From: Kineosporia corallincola
Lineage (GTDB): Bacteria; Actinomycetota; Actinomycetes; Actinomycetales; Kineosporiaceae
Direction: 5' to 3'
DNA: 64,000 nucleotides
NCBI RefSeq assembly: GCF_018499875.1
Contig: NZ_JAHBAY010000004.1
Location: 434,001 to 498,000 of the forward strand
Below are positions 27,779-34,845 of the stretch, one piece after another. The position numbers and the translations under genes are program-made. Each line of letters begins with the position of its first letter. Within the stretch, counting starts at the first letter, position 1. Under the pieces are notes generated by a model, which was given only the letters and a program-made list of their open reading frames with translations, did not search any database and had not been told where the DNA came from.

Positions 27779-28516
27779 ATGATTCGTGCTGTGACCGTGA
27801 CCGAGCCGGCTGTGGCCGGCCTCCATCCACTCGACAATCCCGCCTGGGCGTCGCTCACCGGACCGCACGCGCACCTCGCCGAGGGCACGCCGGACGTGTG
27901 GCGGTATCCGCCCGACGTCGCGCCGTTCGTGGCGCTGCCGTCGGTGCCGGGCCCGCAGACCTGGCACGACCTGGCCGGGCTGGCCGGGCCCGGCCAGGTG
28001 GTCGCGCTGTCGGGGGCTCCCGGCCTGGTGGACGAGCTGCCCGTCGGCTGGGAGGTGACGACGACGGGGGCCGGGGTGCAGTTGGTCGCCACCGACGCGC
28101 TGCTCGGTGCGCCGGACGAGGAGGCGGTGCGGCTCGGTGCCGCCGACGTGCCGGAGATGCTCGGCCTGGTGGCCCGCACCCGCCCGGGACCGTTCCGGTC
28201 GCGCACCCACGAGCTCGGTGCCTACCTGGGCATCCGCCGCGGCGGGAGGCTGGTGGCGATGGCGGGGGAGCGCCTGCACCCGCCGGGCTGGACCGAGATC
28301 AGCGCGGTCTGCACCGACGAGGCGTACCGCCGTCAGGGGCTGGCCGCCCGGCTGGTGCGCGCCGTGGCCCACGGCATCCGGGAACGTGGCGAGACCCCGC
28401 TGCTGCACGCGGCGGCGTCGAACGAGAGGGCGATCAGGCTTTACCAGGCCATGGGTTTCGCCCTGCGTCGGCACACCGGCTTCTTCGGTGTGCGCACCCC
28501 GGGCGGTAGGGGATGA
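27779..28516 (+). CDS. GNAT family N-acetyltransferase (FR47-like)
   Basis: 245 residues from ATG 27779; TTG 27761 and GTG 27791 are alternatives and no ribosome site settles it. The C-terminal half is a GNAT fold with ISAVCTDEAYRRQGLAARLVRAV (acetyl-CoA loop) and LLHAAASNERAIRLYQAMGFALRRHTGFFGV (C-terminal strand and helix), like FR47/YitI proteins. The N-terminal half is degenerate, as usual in this family. Substrate unknown. Divergent from the ABC operon. Confidence 0.82.
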   Translation: MIRAVTVTEPAVAGLHPLDNPAWASLTGPHAHLAEGTPDVWRYPPDVAPFVALPSVPGPQTWHDLAGLAGPGQVVALSGAPGLVDELPVGWEVTTTGAGVQLVATDALLGAPDEEAVRLGAADVPEMLGLVARTRPGPFRSRTHELGAYLGIRRGGRLVAMAGERLHPPGWTEISAVCTDEAYRRQGLAARLVRAVAHGIRERGETPLLHAAASNERAIRLYQAMGFALRRHTGFFGVRTPGGRG

Positions 28517-28662
28517 CACGTGGGGATGCTCACGGTGGGGGGACACAACCTGAGGGGGTGCCGGGTGCGTCTGTATCAAGAGGGGCGTCGCGGGGTTCGA
28601 GGAAGACGGTGACGCCGGGGTGGGTCATGGGTGGGGAACACGGATTTTCGGAGGTGGACCGG

Positions 28663-29802
28663 ATGGGTTCGGCGACCAAGGGCGGGCAGGACGCCGACGT
28701 CATCGTGATCGGTGGCGGGGCCATGGGGTCGGCGGCGGCCTGGCAGCTGGCCGAGCGCGGTGTCGACGTGCTGCTGCTGGAGCGGTTCGAGCCGGGGCAC
28801 ACGCAGGGCGCCTCGCACGGGGCGTCCCGCATCTTCCGGGTGTCCTACCCCGATCCGCTGCACATCGGCCTGGCCCGTGAGGCGCAGCAGTTGTGGCGTG
28901 AGCTGGAGCAGGCCTCCGGGGTCCCGCTGCTCACGGTGACCGGCGGCGTCGACCACGGCACCGCCGACGAGCTGGACGTGCTGCACGACGGGCTCACGGC
29001 GGCCGGGGTGGAGAGCCACTGGCTGGGCGCCACCGAGGCCGCGGACCGCTGGCCCGGGCTGCGTTTCGACGGGCGGGCGCTGTACCACCCGGGCAGCGGC
29101 CGGCTGCACGCCGACCACGCGGTGTCCGCACTCCAGTCCGTGGCCCGCGGGCGGGGCACGGTGGCCCTGCACCGCACCCGGGTCACCCGGGTCGAGGTGC
29201 TGCCCGACGACACCGTGGCGGTCTCCACCGAGCAGGACTTCCAGCCGCTGCGGGCCCGGCGGGTGGTGGTGGCCGCCGGCGCCTGGACCGACCAGATCCT
29301 GGCCGGTCTGCTGCCGCTGCCCCGGCTGCGGGTCACCCAGGAGCAGCCGGCCCACTTCACGCCGCTGGGCACCGACGAGAACGACTGGCCCAGCTTCACC
29401 CACCGCCGTGCCGGCGCCGCCACGGTCTACGGCATGGGCACACCGGGCGAGGGGGTCAAGGTCGGGCTGCACGGTGTGGGCCCGCGCATCGATCCGGAGC
29501 ACCGCGACTTCCGGCCCCGCGCCGAGCAGTCGGCCGACCTGCACGAGTACGTGCGCACCTGGCTGCCCGGTGTCGACGCGTCCAGTGCCGTCCCGGTCAC
29601 CTGTACCTACACCTCCACCGCCGACGAGGTGTTCGTGCTCGACCGGCGCGGCCCGATCGTCGTCGCGGCCGGGTTCTCCGGCCACGGCTTCAAGTTCGTG
29701 CCGGCGATCGGCCGCATCCTCGCCGACCTGGTCGAAGGGGCGCCCCCGGTGCCGGAATTCGCCCTCGACCGTCCCCGGCGGGTGGCGCAGCCGGCAGTCT
29801 GA
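28663..29802 (+). CDS. Monomeric sarcosine oxidase / N-methyl-amino-acid oxidase family flavoenzyme
   Basis: 379 residues from ATG 28663, with GGAGGTGG seven bases upstream; the open frame begins at 28513 but that part has no ribosome site. The FAD fold starts with VIVIGGGAMGSAAAWQLAERG and GASHGASRIFRVSY as in monomeric sarcosine and N-methyltryptophan oxidases. The Cys of PVTCTYTSTADEVFVLD sits where these enzymes bind FAD covalently, and the end GFSGHGFKFVPAIG is typical. It oxidises secondary N-methyl amines, giving H2O2; the exact substrate is unknown. Ends at terminator hairpin copy 2. Confidence 0.9.
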   Translation: MGSATKGGQDADVIVIGGGAMGSAAAWQLAERGVDVLLLERFEPGHTQGASHGASRIFRVSYPDPLHIGLAREAQQLWRELEQASGVPLLTVTGGVDHGTADELDVLHDGLTAAGVESHWLGATEAADRWPGLRFDGRALYHPGSGRLHADHAVSALQSVARGRGTVALHRTRVTRVEVLPDDTVAVSTEQDFQPLRARRVVVAAGAWTDQILAGLLPLPRLRVTQEQPAHFTPLGTDENDWPSFTHRRAGAATVYGMGTPGEGVKVGLHGVGPRIDPEHRDFRPRAEQSADLHEYVRTWLPGVDASSAVPVTCTYTSTADEVFVLDRRGPIVVAAGFSGHGFKFVPAIGRILADLVEGAPPVPEFALDRPRRVAQPAV

Positions 29803-29805
29803 ACC

Positions 29806-29846
29806 GAGGACGACGACGAGCTCGGCCAGAGCTCATCGTCGTCCTC
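29806..29846. terminator. Bidirectional terminator, hairpin family copy 2
   Basis: Stem GAGGACGACGACGAGCTC with GAGCTCATCGTCGTCCTC (one mismatch), loop GGCCA, followed by AATTTC. Much of the sequence matches the hairpin at 24749, including the GACGACGAYGAGC arm. Here too it separates convergent genes. Confidence 0.85.
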
Positions 29847-29868
29847 AATTTCGGAGATGCTCACCGAA

Positions 29869-30523
29869 TCAGGGGTAGACACCTGTCCCGCCGGTTCTGA
29901 CCTCGTTGGCGAGAAAGTGCAGTCCGCGCTCCAGCCGAACGAACGAGCTGAGGCCGCCGGCCCGAAGATCGGCGATCCTCATGGCTCGGGTCAACGGAAG
30001 CTGATGCACCGTCGGCTTGTAGGGGAGTCCACCCATGAGTTCCATGCTGACCCAGCCCTTTGCGTCCCGAGGGCCTTCCGGGGACGAGGGGATGTTGCGC
30101 GGTGATCCCAACGTGCAGATGGGTTTTCCAGCAGGGGAGCGAAGCGTCTTCCCCGTGAGCGACGGGGCCACCGAGATGGCCAAGGTCTCGAATTCGCGGA
30201 AGAAGAAGACGATCGCGACCGGAAAACTGAGGCCCTCGTTCCGGACGGCCTGCGCGAATACCGGTGCGTCCTTGGCAGGGCAGGAATCCTCGAGATCGGC
30301 CGTGAGGATTGCAGCTGCGGGCTCGAGAGTCGCAGCGATTCTTGCGGCGTTGACCGCACGCTCTGGGGACGAGATGACGTACCTTGGGCTGGAGGACGGC
30401 ATGGACCAGAAATCTGTGGGTACCACGCCGATGTCCTTACCAAGGCGGAAGATCAGATTCTCGACAGAATCCTGCTCACCATGGCTCTCTGACCACGACC
30501 AGGCGGCCGGGAACGGTGGTCAC
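29869..30523 (-). pseudogene. Frameshifted DUF4276 / TOPRIM-like protein, partner of the adjacent ATPase
   Basis: A GTG at 30523 overlaps the ATPase stop by four bases (GTGA) and reads VTTVPGRLVVV, then ends at a stop five codons later. One base over, the frame continues without a stop as ESHGEQDSVENLIFRLGKDIGV and on to 29869. The joined product (about 217 residues) reads like DUF4276 proteins: a TOPRIM-like start (LVVV.ES.GE), then ADLEDSCPA, FPVAIVFFFREFETLAI and YKPTVHQLPLTRAM. One extra base, or two missing, near the CTCTCT run at 30485-30490 explains the break. The only downstream start (GTG 30426) would lose the acidic first motif. It could be a true mutation or a sequencing error. GC is lower than in the neighbours. 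Confidence 0.7.
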
Positions 30524-31713
30524 TGAGGACCATCCTCGTCAAAAAGGTCGAGCAGATTCTGTTCTCCGCCGGGAGTGTGGAAGCCGCCAGAACGCAAGAT
30601 ACTTCCCGCAGACAACAGTGAGTCTTTGACAATGGTTCTCTGGTGTTCTGCAACCAGGCCCACGTGGGTGGCGCCATCCCTGCGTTCCACCACCCGGACA
30701 TCATCCATGTCCAGCAGGTCGAGCAAATCCGGGCTGTGCGTGGTGATCGCGACCTGGCACTTGTGACTTGTAGCCCTGAGGTAGTCGTAGAGCAGAGGCA
30801 GGAGCCCGGGATTGATAGTGAGCTCGGGCTCTTCGATCCCGAGGAGCGGCGGCGCCGGGCTCTGGAGCAATGCTGTCAGAATCCCCGCCAGTCGCAGCGT
30901 GCCGTCGCTCTCCTGGCCGGCGCTGAACCAGCGCGTCGTGTTACGTATCCGGTGCTCGAACTCGGCGGTGTAGTAGCCACCGGCTGAATCGACACGAATC
31001 CCGGTGATGTCACCCGTCACTCTTTCGAGGCCTAATTGCAGGTCGCTGAGAGCGGCATCGTTCAGGGTACGCAGAACTGCACACCAGTTGGATCCGGAAT
31101 CGTCCAGCGGGGGAGCGACCCCGACGGGCTGTGGTTGCGCCAGTTCGCGAGGAAAGATGCCGTGCACCCTCACCGAGCGCAGGGCTTCGACGATAGGACG
31201 GATCTGCGGGTCGCCGGCCAGGGTGGGCAGCACCAGTTCGGTCGGGCTGCCCAGCGGGGCGAGGCCGGCAGGAGCTGCCTTCACCGTGCCGCGGTCAACC
31301 ACGAGAGAAAGCTGTGACCCATCAGCGAGGAACGCATGCAACGATTCGTTCTCGACCCGGTACGACGCACCCTTGGCTGCGTTGATCTGAAGCTCGTACG
31401 ACGCGTCCCAATCCGGCGCCTGGAGATCGATGCGTATCTTGATGGCCCGGGGCTTCGTCGGGGCCACCCGCCGCAGGCGATTGATGCCGAGGCGCTTCGA
31501 AATGGCAGGCTCCAGACCGAAGGTCAGGGCCTCTCTGAGGAACCGGAAGACATCGAGTACATTGCTCTTGCCTGACCCGTTCGGTCCCACGAACGCAGTG
31601 AAATCCCCGAATTCGACGGTCACGTCGTCGCTGAGAGAACGATAATTCGACACTCGGAGCCGAGCGACCCGGGCCGTTGGCACAGCGTCGCCGGGTGGTG
31701 CTTCGATCGTCAT
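30520..31713 (-). CDS. OLD/RecF-like AAA ATPase (AAA_21), possible defence gene
   Basis: 397 residues from ATG 31713, which has GGGAG upstream; an in-frame ATG at 31746 is weaker. An SMC/RecF-type ATPase: LRVSNYRSLSDDVTVEF, Walker A GPNGSGKSN (about 43-50), signature region QESDGTLRLAGILTALL, Walker B with double Glu LLGIEEPELTINP (about 290-300), and the switch His in ITTHSPDLLDLL. The middle carries the inserted region of OLD-type ATPases, but there is no C-terminal TOPRIM domain; that role could be supplied by the overlapping downstream gene. Two sampled 60-base lines of this island count 55-57% GC, against 73% in glgP, so the pair was probably acquired. Anti-phage function is inferred from similar ATPase/TOPRIM-like pairs, not shown. 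Confidence 0.85.
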   Translation of the reverse strand: MTIEAPPGDAVPTARVARLRVSNYRSLSDDVTVEFGDFTAFVGPNGSGKSNVLDVFRFLREALTFGLEPAISKRLGINRLRRVAPTKPRAIKIRIDLQAPDWDASYELQINAAKGASYRVENESLHAFLADGSQLSLVVDRGTVKAAPAGLAPLGSPTELVLPTLAGDPQIRPIVEALRSVRVHGIFPRELAQPQPVGVAPPLDDSGSNWCAVLRTLNDAALSDLQLGLERVTGDITGIRVDSAGGYYTAEFEHRIRNTTRWFSAGQESDGTLRLAGILTALLQSPAPPLLGIEEPELTINPGLLPLLYDYLRATSHKCQVAITTHSPDLLDLLDMDDVRVVERRDGATHVGLVAEHQRTIVKDSLLSAGSILRSGGFHTPGGEQNLLDLFDEDGPQ

Positions 31714-31759
31714 GTGGCTCCCAGCCGTGACTCCGTCCTCTGACATTTCTTACGCAGGA

Positions 31760-31765
31760 ACATTA
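31760..31765 (-). promoter_or_regulatory. Possible -10 box TAATGT for the ATPase
   Basis: TAATGT on the minus strand in the short A/T-rich gap after glgX; a start of transcription near 31753 would leave about 40 bases before ATG 31713. No clear -35. Confidence 0.35.
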
Positions 31766-31775
31766 CTTCACGTCA

Positions 31776-33944
31776 TTACCGGGCCACGTACAACCGCATC
31801 GAGTCCGGTGACGGCTCGATCTCGGTGGCCGGGGGCAGCACCGCGGAGCCGCCCGGCGCCGGCGGCCGCGGTTCGGCGCTGTCCCACAGCAGTTCGTAGG
31901 AACTGAGCGGGGGCACGTCCGGCAGAATGACCGTGGGCGGTTTCGACGCGCCGGCGATCACCAGCAGCAGCGAGCCCGTGGTCTCACCCGGCCCGAGCGG
32001 CGCGGAGCCGGGGGCGGGCTCGGCGAACAGCACCTGAAGCATCCGGCGCTGGGCGTCCGACCAGTGCGCCATCGTCATCTCGGAGCCGTCCTCGGCGAAC
32101 CAGCCCACGTCGCGCAGACCGCCGGGCCCGTGCTCGCCGCTGAAGAAGCGCGAGGGGTGCACGGCGGCGAAGCGCTGGCGCAGCGAGATCAGGTGGCGGG
32201 TGGTGGCGAGCAGGTCCTGCTGCCACTCCTCCAGCTCCCAGTCCAGCCACGACACCGGGCTGTCCTGCGCGTAGGGATTGTTGTTGCCGCCCTGGCTGCG
32301 GCCGAACTCGTCACCGGCCACCAGCATCGGCACGCCGGCCGAGAACAGCAGCGTGCCCAGCATGTTCCGGATGTTGCGGCGGCGGGCGGCCACGATCACC
32401 GGGTCGTCGGCCGGCCCCTCCACGCCGTGGTTCCAGCTGCGGTTGTTGTCGGTGCCGTCGCGGTTGTCCTCGCCGTTGGCGTGGTTGTGCTTGACGTCGT
32501 AGGCGGTCAGGTCGGCCAGCGTGAAACCGTCGTGGGCGGTGACGAAGTTGACCGACGCCAGCGGCCCCCGGCCAGGGGCGAAGGTGTCGGCCGAACCGGC
32601 GATCCGGGTGCCGAGATCCCGCAGCCCGCCAGGGATCTCGCCGTTCGCCACCCGGGCGCCGGAGGTCAGCCAGAAGTCTCGTACGTCGTCGCGGTAGCGG
32701 TCGTTCCACTCGGCGAACGGCGGCGGGAACTGACCGGTGCGCCAGCCGTCCGGGCCGACGTCCCAGGGCTCGGCGATCAGCTTGGCCCCGGCCAGCACCG
32801 GGTCGACGCGCATGGCCACCAGCATCGGGTGGTCGGAGTGGAACTCGTTGCGGCCCCGGGCCAGGGTGGGGGCCAGATCGAACCGGAACCCGTCCACGTC
32901 CATCTCCTGCACCCAGTACCGCAGCGAGTCCAGCACCAGCTGCACCACCCTGGTCTGCGTGGCGTCGAGACTGTTGCCGCAGCCGGTGAAGTCGATGTCG
33001 CGGCCGTCGCCGTCCAGCCGGTAGTAGGTGGCCGCGTCGAGCCCGCGGAACGACAGCATCGGGCCGATCACGCCGGCCTCGCAGGTGTGGTTGTAGACGA
33101 CGTCGAGCAGCACCTCCAGCCCGGCCGCGTGCAGCGCCTGCACCATCTGCCGGAACTCGTCCACCACCGCGGCCGGGTCGGTGGTGGCCGCGTAGGCCGG
33201 GTGCGGGGCGAAGAAGCCCAGCGTGTTGTAACCCCAGTAGTTGGTCAGGCCGCGCGCTTCCAGGTGCGCCTCGGAATGACTGGCGTGCACCGGAAGCAGC
33301 TCGACCGCGGTCACGCCGAGGCCGGTCAGGTAGTCGATCGCGGCCGGGTGGGCCAGCCCGGCGTAGGTGCCGCGCAGCGCCTCCGGCACGCCGGGCAGGT
33401 TCTTCGTCAGGCCGCGCACGTGTGCCTCGTAGATCACCGTGCGGGCCCACGGCGTCCTCGGTTTCGTGCTGACCAGGTTCGAGGGAGTGGGCATGACGAT
33501 GCCGTGCGCCGCGAACGGCGCCGAGTCGCGGTGGTCGGGACTGCGGTGCGGGCCGATCAGGTCCGGGCCGACCTGGTGCCCGTACAGCTCGGGCCGCAGG
33601 CGCTCGGGCGGCACGACGGCCCGGGCGTACGGGTCGAGCAGCAGCTTGGCCGGGTTGTGCCGGTGCCCGCGGCGCGGGTCCCAGGGCCCGTGCACCCGGA
33701 AGCCGTAGCGCTGGCCGGGGCGCACGTCGGGGACGAATCCGTGCCAGATGCCGTAGGTCTGGTTCGGCAGATCGATCCGCCGTTCGCTCCAGCGGTCCCC
33801 GTCTTCCGGCGCATCGGGCTCCAGCAGGCAGAACTGGACCCGGTCGGCGTGCGCGGCCGCAACGGCCACGTCGACACCGCCGTCCCGGACCTGCACGCCG
33901 AGCGGGTACGGCAGAGACCGCTGCGTCCGCGTCACCGATGTCAC
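31776..33944 (-). CDS. glgX: Glycogen debranching enzyme GlgX
   Basis: 722 residues from GTG 33944, chosen because a -10-like box ends 6 bases upstream; the frame is open to 33995. A GH13 isoamylase-type enzyme that cuts alpha-1,6 branches of phosphorylase-limit glucan. An N-terminal CBM48 domain (LGVQVRDGGVDVAVAAAHADRVQFCLLEPD) precedes the barrel, with catalytic residues in DGFRFDLAPTL, LIAEPWDVGPDG and NFVTAHDGFTLADL. It completes glycogen breakdown with glgP, though about 7 kb away and in its own unit. Confidence 0.94.
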   Translation of the reverse strand: MTSVTRTQRSLPYPLGVQVRDGGVDVAVAAAHADRVQFCLLEPDAPEDGDRWSERRIDLPNQTYGIWHGFVPDVRPGQRYGFRVHGPWDPRRGHRHNPAKLLLDPYARAVVPPERLRPELYGHQVGPDLIGPHRSPDHRDSAPFAAHGIVMPTPSNLVSTKPRTPWARTVIYEAHVRGLTKNLPGVPEALRGTYAGLAHPAAIDYLTGLGVTAVELLPVHASHSEAHLEARGLTNYWGYNTLGFFAPHPAYAATTDPAAVVDEFRQMVQALHAAGLEVLLDVVYNHTCEAGVIGPMLSFRGLDAATYYRLDGDGRDIDFTGCGNSLDATQTRVVQLVLDSLRYWVQEMDVDGFRFDLAPTLARGRNEFHSDHPMLVAMRVDPVLAGAKLIAEPWDVGPDGWRTGQFPPPFAEWNDRYRDDVRDFWLTSGARVANGEIPGGLRDLGTRIAGSADTFAPGRGPLASVNFVTAHDGFTLADLTAYDVKHNHANGEDNRDGTDNNRSWNHGVEGPADDPVIVAARRRNIRNMLGTLLFSAGVPMLVAGDEFGRSQGGNNNPYAQDSPVSWLDWELEEWQQDLLATTRHLISLRQRFAAVHPSRFFSGEHGPGGLRDVGWFAEDGSEMTMAHWSDAQRRMLQVLFAEPAPGSAPLGPGETTGSLLLVIAGASKPPTVILPDVPPLSSYELLWDSAEPRPPAPGGSAVLPPATEIEPSPDSMRLYVAR

Positions 33945-33950
33945 CGGTCC

Positions 33951-33956
33951 AGTCTG
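33951..33956 (-). promoter_or_regulatory. -10-like box CAGACT for glgX
   Basis: CAGACT on the minus strand ends 6 bases before GTG 33944; there is no ribosome site, so the mRNA may be leaderless. Confidence 0.4.
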
Positions 33957-34039
33957 CCGGAATCCGGCCCGCCCGGCCGGGTGTGGGGCGACCACTCGGC
34001 GTCATCCGGTGTCGACGTCGCGCGTCCGGGTGAACCGAC

Positions 34040-34045
34040 TAGGGT
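34040..34045 (+). promoter_or_regulatory. -10 box TAGGGT for the YbjN-like gene
   Basis: TAGGGT ends 8 bases before ATG 34054; the tiny gap makes a leaderless transcript likely. Confidence 0.55.
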
Positions 34046-34053
34046 TTGGGAGC

Positions 34054-34518
34054 ATGACCGATCCCACGTCGCTGCCCTCCTTCCCGCCCCCGCCGGACGA
34101 GCACCCGCTGCGCGGCAAGGTGCTGGACGCCCTGATCGACGAGGGCCAGCAGCCGCGCATCGACGAAGACGGTGACGTCGCCGTGTCGGTGCAGGAACAG
34201 ATGCTGTTCGTGCGGTGCCTCGACACGCAGCCACCGATGATGCGGGTGTTCGGCCAGTGGCTGCTCGACGACTCGATGGCCGGTGACGAGATCACCCGGC
34301 TGCGGGCGGCCAACGCGGTCACCAGTGCGCTGAACCTGGTCAAGGTCACGGTGAACGCCGACCGGCTGGCCGTGGCGGTGGACCTGATCGTGTCCGACGG
34401 CACGGACCTCGGCCCGCTGCTGAGCGCCACCCTCGAGGCCGTGCTCGGCTCGGTGCGCACGTGGCACCAGACCGTCACACAGCTGCTGGAGCAGGCGAAT
34501 CCGGCCGAGGGCTCCTGA
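34054..34518 (+). CDS. YbjN-like / type III secretion chaperone-like protein
   Basis: 154 residues from ATG 34054; the upstream frame to 34009 lies in the promoter. The sequence (IDEDGDVAVSVQEQMLFVRCLDTQPPMMRVFGQWLLDD...LNAANxVT-type helix...NLVKVTVNADRLAVAVDLIV) follows the YbjN / tetratricopeptide-poor chaperone-like alpha-beta fold common in actinobacteria. No signal peptide, so cytosolic. Its partner is unknown; relatives are thought to steady other proteins. Divergent from glgX with about 110 bases between starts. Confidence 0.7.
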   Translation: MTDPTSLPSFPPPPDEHPLRGKVLDALIDEGQQPRIDEDGDVAVSVQEQMLFVRCLDTQPPMMRVFGQWLLDDSMAGDEITRLRAANAVTSALNLVKVTVNADRLAVAVDLIVSDGTDLGPLLSATLEAVLGSVRTWHQTVTQLLEQANPAEGS

Positions 34519-34695
34519 CATCGGCCGGTTCAGTGGCCCGCCCGCTTGAGTTCCTGCCGGTGGACGCCGAGTAGCCCGAGAGCCGCCGAACCCGGGTGAG
34601 GCATCTCATCCGCTGTCCCCTTCCGGGGCGAGTGGGTAGGGTCGGGGATTTCCGGGCAATTGGTGTTGACTGGATCGGGCAAGCACGGGAGCGGC

Positions 34696-34845
34696 GTGGC
34701 AGAGCTCGTGACCCTCGACCTGGCCCCCGGTCAGGAGATCGAACGTGGCCTGAACTCCGGCCTGTTCGCGACCAAGGACCGCGCCCCGGGCACCGCCTCG
34801 TTCATCGGGAACGGCCCGGGCAAGGCAGAATTCGAAGGACGTTGA
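34696..34845 (+). CDS. 49-residue small protein, coupled to the methyltransferase gene
   Basis: GTG 34696 has GGGAG about six bases upstream. The frame ends in TGA that shares one base with the ATG of the next gene (TGATG), the arrangement of translational coupling. Third codon positions are mostly G or C (40 of 49 by eye), as in real genes here. The peptide is acidic at its start (VAELVTLDLAPGQEIERG) with a Gly/Lys-rich end (GNGPGKAEFEGR) and no membrane segment. No family recognised. It is either a small regulator or binding partner, or a leader that sets expression of the next gene. Confidence 0.6.
   Translation: MAELVTLDLAPGQEIERGLNSGLFATKDRAPGTASFIGNGPGKAEFEGR

Noticed and set aside
30480-30523. 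Programmed ribosomal frameshift in the TOPRIM-like gene
   Set aside because: No slippery heptamer or obvious downstream structure was seen; mutation or sequencing error is simpler.
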